Shown here: one piece after another, positions 1-13,549 of the stretch
Layout of the letters: every line of letters starts with the position of its first letter
Numbering within the stretch: the first letter of the stretch is position 1
Origin: Baylisascaris procyonis
Taxonomy: Eukaryota; Nematoda; Chromadorea; Rhabditida; Ascarididae
Length of the DNA stretch: 64,000 bases
Assembly (NCBI GenBank): GCA_037389465.1
Contig: JAZARR010000204.1
Location: forward strand, 1,197,001 to 1,261,000
Direction of reading: 5' to 3'
The notes under the pieces: model-generated
Told to the model about the DNA's origin: nothing
Database searches by the model: none
The model's input: the letters and a program-made list of their open reading frames with translations, nothing else
Position numbers and translations under genes: made by a program

Positions 1-3000
1 TTGTTCGCTAAATTACTGCTCACCTAGAATGCAATCAAATTATATGAGGAGTTCGAAAACAGGAAATGGAAAATTTCGAGCGATACCTGGAGATCATAGT
101 GTTTTCTTGAAGTTCCGGTTCTCGTTCCGGCCTTTCAGATGTCTCTTCAAGTGTGAATCTATTTCAGAGATAAAACATACTGTCATCAGGATAGTACAGT
201 AACCACTATGTAGATGCTTGGATATTACGGTTGCGATCAGGGTAACTCTTGCTGCAGTATTAAGTTAGTAATCTATGCCTAATAAATCTCGTTGTTTGCT
301 TATAATTTCCATGCTGTCCGTGCTCATCGTCTCAATAGCACCAATAATATGGCTTATCGAAAGCGATCGATTGATCGATCGATCATATTCATCGATCACC
401 GATCAATATGATAACCAATCGAAATTTCTTTTGATTGATCATCCATCGAGATCACTGGGTTGCAGCCGAAATTCTTTGTCATCGATGTTAGTCGGTAAAT
501 TTGATCGGTAAAAAATGATCGAATTTTCGACTTTCAAAGGAAATTCGGCTGGTCGATTATTTTTATTTATCGGCATTAAATCGCTACTATTTGATCTTAT
601 AAAATATGATCTATCATTTTATCGAATCATAAGATTACTTTAATTATTCCAATAGAGATTCATCAATATATAATAAATAGCAAAAAAAAAATTATTTTTT
701 ATAGTATATTTCAATAATGAAAATTTTCACCAACATACTCTGCCGATTAATTTAATATTTTCCTATTCACCCTATCAAACGGAAGCGATAATTTTTTATT
801 TAAAAAAAGTTGAAAAAAAATTTCTTCCTTGAAATAAATGCAATTTTTCTCAAAAAAAAATTTTTTTTATTCCTAAAGAATTTTTATATTAAGTGTAATA
901 AAGCAAGGAATTTATTTAATAAAAATATTTATGAGGTAAATAAAAATTCAATTAATATCGTATTCAATTAAATGGAAATATTTCATAAGATTGTGATCTA
1001 TGTATTGATCAATTTTTTGCCTACATTACATCGATGACTGATCATTTCGTATCGCAATTACTAACGTAAGCAATGAAGCAGTTGCGATTGCTGTTACGAA
1101 GCAACACTGCCATTGCATCTTCGACCCTTCCATAAAATGGCTGTGCCATTGCTGTTGTACTTTCTTTTCATGTTTATCCAATTTTTTTCTCTTTTACAGT
1201 TGATCATCATTATTTGCTTATCATTTGCTAGTTTGTTGTTCTAAAACTTAATGACAGCTGACTGGCAATGAAAAATATGATTTCGAAAGACATGATTTCG
1301 AAAGGTCACTATATAGAAGTCGGGAAAATATAACGAATGATTTGTGAAATTACAAATCTCATAAAATACTAATCTATTGTCTTAAATAATTTTTTCGGAG
1401 AAGTTCTTAGAGATTCAAAAAAATAAATAAATAAATAAATAAATAAAATTCTTTGCCATATTTGAAAGAAAATCGAAATTTATTCGCCAAAAACGTATTA
1501 TACCATATGCGTCATTAAAAATAGGCTCGAATTACGTCAGCAATCATATTTATGCACACGTGTCGATGCAATTCATCTAACAGTATGGTACAATCCAAAG
1601 GGTATGAATTAAATGAATATGAATATGCAAAAATTTTTCATAGTTATTACTCTTAAATCTAATAACAGTTTTGCATTTATCTATAGTTCCGTTGCTTCAA
1701 ATGCATATATGAGTATCATCACTATTAATATCGATCAGTGTACGAGTCATAAATGTATCAGTAATATCAGGTAACATTGATCAGAGAACATATAGAATTT
1801 CTTCAGTATATCTATCATTGCGTTAACGGGAACCTATTTCTTTTGTACAAACAGAACAAAAATTTGAATATTCAAATTTCGTTCATCGCTGCAATTTTTA
1901 GAAAATGGATTTTTTTTTCTTAAATAAAGACTGTTACCTAAGAATCTTGTTACCTTCAACTGTTACCTAAGAATCTATAATAATTTCCCTTCATTCTTTT
2001 CTTCTGCATAGTTCTTGTTGGTTTAATGTAACTATTTACTTCTTTTTTTATTGCCTATAAGCAGGCCTCATCGTAGTGGTCAGAGACTTGAAACATTTCG
2101 CTTATTGTAGCTATCATCTTAAAGAGTTGACATTTATGAAGGCATTTTGTTAGTCATTATGAGTTTGCTGTGAATTATTGATTCCCAATAGCAGTTGTTG
2201 TTTTGTTGTTGTTTTTTTTACCATCGATGAAACCAGCCAGCTGTCCCAACCGCCAGGTGAACCAGCCAGCTGCTGTTCCACATCAGTGTTTGCTTTATTC
2301 GCTTTCATCAGTGTTTGCTTTATTTGCTTTCGTAATCATTCGAACTGTTCACCATAGATCGTTTTCATTCACCATGAGTTGCGATGATCTTTACTGCAAT
2401 GAATCATCTGTCAGTAAAAGTTCAAATTTTGACGGAAAAAACTTTTTAAACATCGATGACGTCATCGCAACACCATTATATCGTAACGAAAAATTATCGA
2501 TTTTTCAAATAAAATATTTTTGTTATCGACGTGGAACAAATCTTTTTTTTTCTATTTTTAGCGAATGTTTTCTTCAATTGAAATGTTTGATCGATAGAAT
2601 TGTGTTTTGTTGAATTTTGCTCATATATAATCCTTCAGTGATTCAGAGTTGTTGTATCTTGTGATGATGCTTATATATAGTGTTTTATTATATGTACACT
2701 GAAAATACGAGAACGTTGATGATGGCTCATTGCTATTCTCCGAATAGATGAAACTATTAACTCTAAAAGCCACCAATGAATTTTCTTCGATTTTTCCACT
2801 TTCATAGTAAAATTTAATTCTTTTCCGGATTTAATTTCTTTCTGGATTTATTTTTTTTCTGGATATCTGCTCTATTTTTTCATTTCTTTAGAATGCTTAT
2901 ATTTTTCAAATATTTTGCGAGAAATTTTTAAATAAGTTTTTAAAATGATTTTATAAATGGCATATTTTTTGTGATGATTTTAATGCAAATATGATTGTTG

Positions 3001-3200
3001 AAATATTAGCTTTTAGTATGGCTTCTGAAGATTTTTTTAAAGTAATTTAATGTAACAGTATTATTGGCGCTTACTAACCATAAAATCATTGCAATATTTT
3101 TTTAAAAGGTGGATTTTTTAATAGCATTGAATAATGTGTATCCTTGATATTATTTGATCGGAATTGCTTACTGAATAATTGCCGCTATTTTGCAGGTAAA
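1..3200. other. Intergenic, no confident gene
   Basis: AT-rich sequence without a convincing spliced gene. It holds a GATC/ATCGAT-rich patch at about 358-445, an (AAAT)n run at about 1420-1446, and a weak short ORF at 2374-2613 listed separately. The last bases lead into the serpin signal-peptide exon at 3201. Confidence 0.6.
2374..2613 (+). CDS. Weak candidate short ORF, 79 aa
   Basis: I do not recognise this. The frame opens earlier (2203), but the methionine at 2374 follows CACC and begins a more protein-like stretch (MSCDDLYCNESSV). It ends in a cysteine- and phenylalanine-rich tail. Just upstream are two short direct duplications (AACCAGCCAGCTG and ATCAGTGTTTGCTTTAT), so the area may be repeat-derived. 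No signal peptide, domain or splice partner was seen. It could be a stray ORF or an isolated exon. Confidence 0.15.
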   Translation: MSCDDLYCNESSVSKSSNFDGKNFLNIDDVIATPLYRNEKLSIFQIKYFCYRRGTNLFFSIFSECFLQLKCLIDRIVFC

Positions 3201-6200
3201 ATGCATACACCTGTATTTGTTTCGTGTACTTGTTTAGTGCTTTTATCGTTATGCTTGTGGCGTTCGGAAAGTAAATATTGGTAAGTTAACATTGCTTCAC
3301 ATTTATTGTTTTTTAATGTGTTCACGCATGTTGAATAATGAAATATTTTTTTGAATTTCAAAATATATTTCATTGACCAGTTATCAAATATTACTTGAAC
3401 ATAATACCGTAGTTGCATAAATAGAAGCTCATTCTGGCAAATTTCGAGAAATAGAAGTCATCATTGAATATACGCCTATTTTCGATTTCAAGATATCTCT
3501 CTTAGTGCCTCCGTTTTTTCTTTGTATTTTAATTACGCATTATGTAGGAAATAAAATATTTTTACAAATAAGAAATAAAATGCGAGTAACTGAGCTCTGA
3601 AAAGCATAAGATCCCCGCTGGTTTTGAACAAAGCTCGGGATCCCCGTCGTCTTCACCACTTGAATAGAAGACCTTTTATTGAGCATCGCTCAACAGAGAA
3701 ACGCCCGAGTTAATCCAGCTTTCTTGGAATTGAATATCTGAGGTTGAAACAGAGGCAAGGATTTATGTCTATTAAATATTTTAATGCATTTTTTAGAATT
3801 CTTTTTTTTTAGAATATTTTAGAATTTTTTCATATTACCCCAATTATCTATGGTTTATTTATGTTTATTTGTTATTTACAGTTGTGATCTGAAAGAGTTG
3901 GATATTGCGCAAGCTGATTTCGCATTAAATCTTCTGACTAAAAGCGTCAATGAAGAAACCGCACATAAATCGGCGATCCTTTCACCATTCTCGATCGCGG
4001 TCGCTCTCGCAATGACCTATGCTGGTGCCGAAGGCAACACCTACAAGCAGATGAACGACGTACTTGCCGCAGGTCGTACTCAATTTTCCCGTCCACTCAT
4101 CCTTTTCCTTCATCTCATCCCTTTCCTGCTCCCCTTTTTTCCCTTACTCACCTTCCTGCTATCTTTCGATGAGAGAAATGACAGAAGTCACTAAAAATGT
4201 CTCTGAAAGAAATTTTCTTTAAAAATTTGCCCATCATTCTTACATGGCAGTGTTTTGCTGCAACCGTTTTTTTTGGTTAACTTCATCGGTTGTTTATGAA
4301 GGAAATAATTAAAGCAGAAGAAAATATAATGGCTATTATTAGACACAATCATCCATCACAGAAATGTATATCCATTCTTTTTATCGCTGATGTCTTTCAA
4401 ATTGACAAGATTTTTTTAATTCCTAAGCAGTGGATTAATGATAATCTACTCTAAGTAGAGGGGCAGTCGACCTTATGTGAAAGTTTATGGTGAACTCTTC
4501 AAATATTTACCGAGGCTACCTGCTTTATCATTTCCGCCTCTTTATCTGTCGATTCGATATTTGCATTTCAGGTGCTTCCAATGAGGATTTCAATGAATAT
4601 TTTGGCAAAATATTGCAAGAACTTTCGCAACCGAATGAAAATTTTCAATTGAGTTCAGCCAATAAATTATTTGTGAAAGAAGGTTTCGATCTAAAAGAAG
4701 CTTATCTGAATACAATTCGAACGATCTACGGTGGACAACTCGAACAAGTCGACTTCTCACAAGCCATCGCTGTTGCTAACGTAAATCATTTGATGAGATT
4801 TTCTATACACATCAGTAGGTTATTCAAATAGATTTTATATAATTTTTATATAATATGTTCGATTATTTATTGCAAAATACCCCTTATTTCACTTCTCTAA
4901 GGGATATATGAATCAGGAACGACCGAAGGAATCAGCGACTACCTGAGGAACTCTTGATGTTCGTTTAGCTTATTCAATAAATTCGAATAATTTGTAATAT
5001 GTAGATTATATGATGTAAAAAATAATTTGTAAAAGAATAAATGAGGGCATATCAGAGTGCAAAAATTCAAAGTGCACCTTCTTACAGCATAGTTTAGTGC
5101 TCAATTATTTGTGCACGATTATTACAGAGCATGAACGTATATAGTAATCATTTGTCCTCTCTTAAGGTGTCGTAGAACTTCCAGTTTATCGAACTAATTA
5201 CCATTTTAAGTTTCCATGCGGTCATAACTATGAACAACGATAACGGTAAGTCATAAATGACTTAATTTTCTACTACGATGATCTAATTCTATATCACTTT
5301 CATATTGTTTCAATTATAGGCGATCAACGAATGGGTGGAACGTCAAACAAACTCAAAAATAAAGAATTTAGTACGAGCGGAAATGTTCACATCATTGACG
5401 CGTATGATACTTGTAAATGCTATCTACTTCAAAGGAACATGGCGTAATGTATTTGAAGAAAGTCGCACAAGAAAGAAAACTTTCTACGAAGCAAATGATA
5501 TAACTAGACAGGTGAGATACAAATTCATATTCAACATATTTTTTTTTTACCTTTCGTTGATATTTAATGAAATTTGTTGAAAAGGTTAATGCAGAAATGC
5601 ATTTCATACCATCTCAAATAGTATATGTCTGCAGTTATTTAATTAATTCAAGGATAATGATAGAGATTCACTTCTACTTACTAAGGAATTTTTGCATTTC
5701 GGTAGCTGATTTAAGGTTTTCGTGTGGATAAATGAAGTGGATAATTTACATTTTTGCATTATTATCGTATAAACTACAGTTCTCAGTTGCTTAGAAGATT
5801 ACTATTTACATATAATACTTTATAGTAGACAATTGCATTTGTTTTAAAATATTTTCTTTTATTATTTACTGTTGATTTATCCACGAGATTCGTTAGATTG
5901 TTTAAGCAAATTGGCTATAAGTAATTGAAATATTTCTTTTTTCTGAATTGCTAGCATTATGCGTCTTCAAGAAGAGATGCAATGAGGATTTCAAATGGCA
6001 GCGCTATGCAGTTTTGTAGAGAGGATGGTTGACCATTGTATGACTCCAAAGGAGTCGATAAATTATGAGCACAGAAAGAGTCAAGTTATGTTACGATTTG
6101 CGATATTCAGGTGGACATGATGTCGATCAAAGAGGATTTCCCTTATTATGAAAATGAAAAACTACAAATGTTGGGTTTACCCTATAAGAACAGTGATGTG

Positions 6201-7167
6201 TCTATGTACGTATTCCTACCGAGAGAGAAATATGGATTGGCTGCATTAGAAGAGTCATTGAACGGTCGACAAATGCTCGAAATGATTCACAATGCAACTG
6301 AACAGGACGTTATTGTGAGTTTAAATTTTCACTGTATTGCTTGTTTTCAACATTTTTTTTTTATTGAATGACGATCGTTCAGTATTTATATGGAACAAGT
6401 GCATGATCTCGAAATGTGGAATATAAAATCTTCACATTATTGATACGCTTTCGCATATTTCAAGCATCATATACTTCATCTTTCTTGCAAAATTTACAAA
6501 AATATACATACTTACATTATAAAATTTTCTCCTATAATTTAGCATTTATTTTTACTCGAAAAGTTTTTCGATTATTCATAAATTTTTAGAGAATAAAATT
6601 GCAAATGTTAATAAAAATTAATAATTTTATGAATAATGATTTATTTTTTTTTTTTTTTTTTTCAGGTGGAATTGCCTAAATTCAAATTAGAGAGGCAATT
6701 TCAATTGGTAACTACACTGAAGAAACTTGGTATTGTCGATGCGTTTGATGAAAATGCGAATTTTAGTGGTATAAGTGATCATCCGCTTGTAATTTCGGAC
6801 GTTATCCATAAAGCATTCATCGAGGTTTTTTTTTTCATTCATTTTTTTATTGAGACAATGAAAAATATTCTTTTTTATTGGTCATTTTGGTCTATTGATT
6901 ATAAGCAAATGATGATCATTTTGAAGTTATTTTCTGATTCCAAACAAACGATTTCCGAGTAATTTCGACGTTTTATATGATTTTAATAATAAAAAATTTA
7001 AGGTGAACGAAAAAGGAACAGAAGCGGCCGCAGCAACAGGTATACAAATAATGTTGCTATCAGCACGAATACCATTGCATGAACCACGTAGATTTATTGC
7101 CGATCATCCATTCCTATTTACTATTACGAAAGGAAATACGATACTTTTTATTGGTCATATGTATTAA
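3201..7167 (+). CDS. Secreted inhibitory-type serpin (399 aa, 7 exons)
   Basis: Serine protease inhibitor of the serpin fold. I join exons 3201-3280, 3882-4072, 4572-4780, 5320-5511, 6111-6314, 6666-6824 and 7003-7167; all phases agree and give 399 residues, normal for the family. Exon 1 is a signal peptide ([20 protein letters not shown]), so the product should enter the secretory pathway. Exon 2 has the helix A/B pattern ([20 protein letters not shown]). The last exon carries the hinge [14 protein letters not shown] (residues 345-358) and the C-terminal signature FIADHPFLF (376-384). Small residues at P12-P9 and Thr at P14 and P8 fit an inhibitory serpin. Counting from the hinge places P1 at Leu364 and P1' at Ser365, which would suit chymotrypsin-, cathepsin G- or elastase-like enzymes; that assignment is inference. 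A TTTTGCAG acceptor 5 nt before the ATG suggests spliced-leader addition. Nematode secreted serpins often act on host or endogenous proteases. Confidence 0.93.
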
Positions 7168-8766
7168 TTACAATTCTATTTGAATGAAATATTACCGTTT
7201 TTGGACCATCTTTATTGAACACAATTTACTTGTGAATGTTCGCAGTATTGTAATTTTTTATGTGATTATCTGTGAGAGTTTTATACTGATATATTTTTTT
7301 TTAATTTAAAAAAATGAGCGTAATAAAATTTGCTTCTCTAAACTTAATGTAACTTTCATAAACGATATTTTTATACGCTTGTTTTGATGATCGGATAAAG
7401 GCAATCGAGATTTTTAATCAGTATAGCCAAGAGTTTCAAATAATTGCTGGTGATCTTTGGCCAAAATGATTTGGGAAAAGAGGATTTTCATGAGGAAAAA
7501 AATGGGATTTTGAGGAAAATAAGGAAAATTTCCATCAACATCGCAAGGTTATAGTATTTCTTGATGAAAAAAAAAACCTTGAATGGCGAATGGGAAGCTG
7601 AAAAGGTCTCAGGTTTCTGAAAATTCCCTTGCCACTTTTATGACTTTCGAAAATGATTAATTAATAAGTCGATTCCTTTTCGGAAAAAAAAGGCGAAAAT
7701 GACAATTTTCTAAAACCTAAAACCCTAATAACTTTATGGATGAAACGGAATTAAGAATTCGTCAAGATTTCCCGCGAAATATGACCAACATGATTAGGAT
7801 GCTCGTTCTATATTGTCTATTTTTGACCATCAACGGTTATTTATGCTTCGATTTTGCCTCACACTAATCCACCTCTGCAATTTTCTGTAATCCAAAAACT
7901 GGCTGCCACTAGTCGAATTAAACGCCATATGGAAAATGGGGCAACCGCATTACCAATATTGATACATACCGGAATTTCCAGGTATTGTCACAGGTAAACA
8001 ATCAAATTTGCGTTGTGAAAATTTGCATTTCAAAATCCACATATTCCACTCATTTGCACTAAGATGCTCTTATATTTTAACGGCTGTCGATAAAATCTCC
8101 CACTTTTGACCATGGATATCCATCTAGAGACGGGAATTTTAGATTTTATGATCCCTTTGCTTGGCTATTTCCGCTAGTACATATACACCTTAATGACTTA
8201 CTTTGACGTCCACACTACCTTCCTGTTTTGACGTTGATATATGCAAGTCAATAAATCATCTCTTTTATTTAATTTCAATAAGGCTAAATCATCTTCTTCT
8301 TTTGAAGCACAAGTTGTCCGGTACAAATATAAAGGTGGAAATAATAATTACTGGTGGAAATGACCTGATACTTGCATTCTGAAGATAGTATAGAAGGGAA
8401 TCTTATATTATATGGCATCAAAAAAAATTTGAATGGAAAAATTGCTAATAATTTATGTTAGATATTTCTTTCATAATGAACACACTACAAATAAAAGACT
8501 AAAATGTAACTTTACGAAACGAATGGCATAAACATTTTGTCGGAGTCTATCAAATAAAATTGGCAGTAGATGTGAGAGAATTATTAAATAATATTAAAGC
8601 TTTCATTGTGATACAATAAACGCTATACAATAAAATGTTATAAAAAGGGAAGCAATTCATAATAATTTCCTGACTGGTGGTACTAAACTCGGATAAGGGG
8701 TTTTTTTGTTTTCTAAAGAGGAAAGGAAAAGCGTTTTTTTTTCGGCAGCAGAAGAAAGGGATATAA
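7168..8766. other. Intergenic between convergent serpin and SXP genes
   Basis: No coding signal seen. An AATAAA at about 7322 could be the serpin poly(A) signal. The SXP gene ends on the opposite strand at 8767, so the two genes converge here. Confidence 0.55.
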
Positions 8767-11600
8767 TTAAATTAAGCCAATTAGTTCATTAGCTGCGGCA
8801 GGGCTTAACGATTTTATGATGGCCTGTTCTTTGGCTCTTAATGCTTTGAGATCACGATACGCATTACGAGCTTCAAATGATAAAGCATCGATTCGAGCGT
8901 CTAATTGTGCTTTCTGTGCTCGTACCGATTCAATCCATTTGTTGAAGTCAGTCATCTGAAACTTCAACTATTATTGCAAGCATTTTGAATTGAAGTCTTG
9001 AGGTGGTTTTAAAAAAAAATTGTTTCTCACATTATTCTTTTTAAAAAATATTAAAAAATGATAGAAAAAACTCTAGAGGAGATTAGATTTGTGAGAGGTT
9101 TATCTTAAAGCCTTTAATATTATGGTGATTGGTTCACGGGAATTTCGTTTCCGGGATTTGGAATTTTTTTTTCGGGGGATTTTAAAGCGTTTCATCCAGG
9201 AATTGGAAGTGTTTCTATTGTTCTTCTACAGATTGGCGAAAATCGGACAAAAACTATGATATTAATGAAGAAGAGTTAATGCAATAAGCAATTATCGCTA
9301 ATATACAGAAAAACAATTTTTTTTTTCAGGAAATCTGAGGATCGGAATTAAGTGTCGACGGTAAAATTCAACTATAAAATAATCTTCGACGCTGTATATA
9401 GCTTTCATAGCATTCGATTGAATAAGAAATTTGCATGAAAATTCAAGTAATTCTTAATGAATTTTATTCTTTTCACTACAGCTTGAGCATTTATCAAGTA
9501 CTATTAGATTTTTTAAATAATAGTTTTAATGAAGTTCAATATTCAACTCAAAGTTCTTTAATTGTAAAAAAAAATAATAAGTTTACTAAATTATTGGAAT
9601 TTTGAAAAAAAATGTTAGGAATAATTGCATTGAATGCCGAAAATCAGTTTAAATCTTTTAAATGGAAATATTATATGATGAAGATTGATATCGACCAAAT
9701 TGGTAGAAAAACAAATATATAGAATATATACAAAAATGACCTGTTGGGCGTTCAAGAATTGGTTAGCAAGCCTCTCCATCTCAACGCAACGTTCCTCAAC
9801 GCTAAGCGTTTCGTTGCTCCAAACGGCATCAAATTTGCGCCTCACCTCAGGTGAGCTTGTACGAATAAACATTGGAACGAGGTCAGGTGCTATTGATTGT
9901 GCTAGAAAATATCAGGTTATAGACTCATAAGTTCCAGCTAAAATAAATTACAGGCATAGAAAAAGGCTGAGAATAATAGGCAGATAGATGGGTTAGCGTT
10001 GAAAAAGCGATGACGCGGCTGATTTAAGTAGATTTTTCTATATATTAGTGGCAGAGATGGCATGATCTGCTAAAATATTAGGCAAATAAGTGGTTTTCAT
10101 TAATTTTAAAACTAAGCGTGACCCCAAATTTGAGGAATCAAATCGTGGAAAGGTAAAAGCAGAGACATAGAGAGGATAAACTGTTTCCAATGCCCACTGA
10201 AATTTCCCATTGGTGAACTTTGTTATTCGTTTTTATGCGCATATGCAAATTTTTGCAAGGTCACACAATAATGACGTCACGTCTGCGCGTATGTATGTAT
10301 GCGTCTGTCCGATACTTTCCACTAGCGATCCATAAAAGCCATATAATCGAACCATAGCGTTTATATTTAAATCACCGAAATGACAAGCATAATCTACAGT
10401 AGTAATGATCTCTCATCTCCAACTTTGTTTCATCTCAATCGGTCTGCTACTCAACTACGTACACTTTTTCCTTCCCTTTCGGCCATCAAATACGCGTCAA
10501 TATGAATGTTAAAAAAATTTTCATTTGAAAGCCATAATTATATGTAAATTAATGCACTATCGTTTTTTGACCGGACTCTTTAAGTCATTTATAATAATAG
10601 TAAGTCATTAGAAAATACAAAGAAATTTTCTTGAATTAATTCATACTTACGCTGTAAATTTTGTATCGGTGGAGGTTGTCCAAAAATATTTGCACGTTCT
10701 TGTTCGTTTAGACTACGAACAATAGCGAATGTTTGTGCTTGTTGAGAACCACATTCATCGCCTTGCTTATAGAATTTCCATACATCACGTAAACGTTGTT
10801 GTAATAGTGGTGGTAATTTATCGACAAATGGTGGTAAACCACATGGAATATCCTTAAGAAAAAGAGAGTTTGAAATTTAAAAAGATTTTTAAATAGGTTA
10901 ATTTAACCGATCATAATGATTTATTCTTTTTTTTTCAAGGCAAATACGGAGCTATTAGTTATTATGCTACTATTGTTGAGTAATTATATATAATACCCGG
11001 TTGATCTCAGTGGAATATCAACGGAAGTAAAATACGAATGAGTCGTGTCAATCTCGCTGATCAGCTTCCCCATCTGTTTAACTGATAGTCCGTTGATAAA
11101 TAGCCGTTTGTAATGCTGCATTACAAGTAATTCATGGAGAAGGGGAAGAAGGGGGTTGTAATAATTTCAGATTGCATATACGATTATCACCTTTTAATCG
11201 TCTATACATACAACTTCCTAATCTACGTGATACACAGATTTGATAGCAACGTCGCAGTGATAACGGGATGTTATCTCAAAGACCTGATAACACGTAATCC
11301 TCAGCAACATAGATTGAGATTGAGATTTCTGTAAATTTTTGTGTCTGCTCTATGGTTTCCGATATTCAAAGAAATCGTCGAAAAGGTTAAGTTGGAAGTA
11401 AGATTGCAAATCGTTGACTTAGATTGAATAAATCTTACCGGATTTTGTTTGAAATTATAAGTGCCAGAAGCGATCATTGAAGGTGGAATAGCACCTTCTC
11501 CACTCATAAAAGGTATCGGTAATTCAGGTGATTGCGGTGCCGGAAAAGCACTATCCATTTTCAATACGATCATCAAAAGCATTATGTTTATACCAGTCAT
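8767..11600 (-). CDS. SXP/RAL-2 family (DUF148) secreted protein, 237 aa
   Basis: Minus-strand exons 11600-11439, 10852-10651, 9901-9741 and 8955-8767 join in phase to 237 residues. The first 18 or so residues form a signal peptide (MTGINIMLLMIVLKMDSA). A proline-rich segment follows, then a helical C-terminal half (about residues 125-225) with the DUF148 pattern of charged amphipathic helices: SSPEVRRKFDAVWSNETLS, ERLANQFLNAQQ, then a helix rich in Lys, Ala and Arg. SXP/RAL-2 proteins are nematode-restricted, secreted or surface-associated, often strongly immunogenic, and of unclear biochemistry; some bind metal ions or lipids. The ATG is directly preceded by TTTCAAG, a good trans-splice acceptor. 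The call rests on architecture and motif resemblance, without a profile search. Confidence 0.82.
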
Positions 11601-13248
11601 CTTGAAACCTGGAATTATAATAACAATTTTAATTTAACTTTATTCACCACATTATACTGTTGTATTTCTATAATTCCGAATCACTCTAATATAATAAAAA
11701 AATATGCTCGACAAGTTGCTAGTGATACTCGTATTAGTGTATACCTCTGGTATTGCTACTTACCTTTTCCTTCGCCAAATCACCTTTCATGTCAAAGGAC
11801 CAATAATATAGTATTTCCAAGTTTTTGGATGGTTTTCTGATTTTCTAGTTTTTCCGGTTCTTTTCTAAGCTCCAATCAATCAACATCTAAATTCACTAAA
11901 TCTAGCAATATTCATAAAAACATATCTACATTTTAAATATATGAGCAGCTTGAAAAATTTTTTAAAAAAATGCTCTAAGCATTAAAACATCAACCATTAT
12001 TAACCGTAGCGCTGTTATATAACAAGCGTATATTAGCAGTATGGTGATCGAATATATGAGATGTGTGTGTATACGTCGTTCTCTGCTGAATCGGCCATCA
12101 ATAGAAACCGGTCATAGAGTGGACCCGCTTATAGTCGAATAGTACTGAGAATACACTAGGATTTTAGTCGACAATAATGTGGATGAAGCCATTGAAGTGT
12201 TGCTAATTCACTGACTGGTTATTGTATTCGAGCAGGTTTAACAAAATCCTACAATAGTATTCACCATCACTAACAAAGCATATAGCTAAGCATGACGTCA
12301 TTCGTATGCATTTCGTATATAAATTTTGATTTGTTTTTTTTTTGAAATTATTTTGTAAAGCAAGAAAAACAAACCAAGAGAGAATTTCTATTCGTTTTCT
12401 TCTGTGTTTGTTCAGAACTATCTTGACGGAAATTGCCTTGGGATAAATCCTTACGAATTTCTGGAAATTTTTGCGATTTCTGGAAATCCTGTGCACATAG
12501 TCGACGATAAATAGAGATAAGCCTCCCTTTGTGCGGTTTGAGTAAGGAATCGGATCAGAACACCATTGGGACCTATGCATCTTGTCATATACGAATCGAT
12601 AGCATAGATGAAAGACCGATCGATACAAGAACGGTCACCATTTTTAAAATCCCATCGTTTCATAAAACAAAAGTTGGGATAATAATATACCACAGCAATT
12701 TTATTTCTTAAATTTCTATGATTACACTAATTTTCAAGAATCTCCCATATTCATCTCTAAAGTAACCTGACTGAGCCGAAATTCGGTTCATTCAAATACA
12801 AAGACTGTAGATTTCATAATCATTAATTCTAACGTTTGAGACTGCTATAAACTCTATTATCCACTTAAATTATTGCCCCTAAGTATTCGACAACGTCTGT
12901 CCACTTTCCCTACCCATTCTTCCAGGAAACTTTTTTGGGAAATTTTCATGAAAGTTTTACCTTAAAAAAGGTACGTCGTATTTACCTACTACACTGTTAT
13001 TCTACAATTTCGTATGAGACGTTGTAATTGTTTATATATGATATTTGGGAATATTTAAAAAATACTTGCATAATTATCATAAATTTTGTAATTTAGAATT
13101 CTATTTGCATTTTATTCAAGAGTATCCATTATCAAGAATGAATTAAGTAAGATAATATTAAACAATCATAAATGAACCCCAAGATTGCAGCGCTCATCGC
13201 CAAGTGAAATCAGTCGGCTGACTCTAATTGAGGTCGGCTGTCGATAAC

Positions 13249-13322
13249 GATTTCATGTGTACAGTGCAACGCTTTAGGTGTACAGTGCAACGCTTTAGTA
13301 CGATTTCATGTGTACAGTGCAA
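13249..13322. repeat. Short direct repeat, about 21-bp unit
   Basis: The core GTGTACAGTGCAA occurs three times in 74 bp. Two copies continue into CGCTTTAG and two are preceded by CGATTTCAT. It lies upstream of both flanking genes; no function is evident. Confidence 0.8.
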
Positions 13323-13505
13323 TTGATTGCTTAGTTAACATAAATTAAGTTGTGATTAACTGATTTCTCATAAAAAAATATAGCAGATGTACCACTATAT
13401 TATGATATACGGCTTATATATTTGTATTTACTAACTAAATTAAATCATTTCAGTGTAAGCTAAGTAAATAAATAAATAAGGACGTAAATAAACAGATAGT
13501 TGTAT

Positions 13506-13549
13506 AAATTAAATTAAATTAGACTAAATTAAATTAAATTAAATTAAAA
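13506..13549. repeat. AATTA-type pentanucleotide microsatellite
   Basis: Imperfect tandem AAATT units in AT-rich intergenic DNA, interrupted once by a GAC-containing unit. Confidence 0.8.

Noticed and set aside
12203..12693. Minus-strand ORFs of 141 and 80 aa
   Set aside because: Composition is not protein-like, two frames overlap, and there is no domain or splice signal supporting them.
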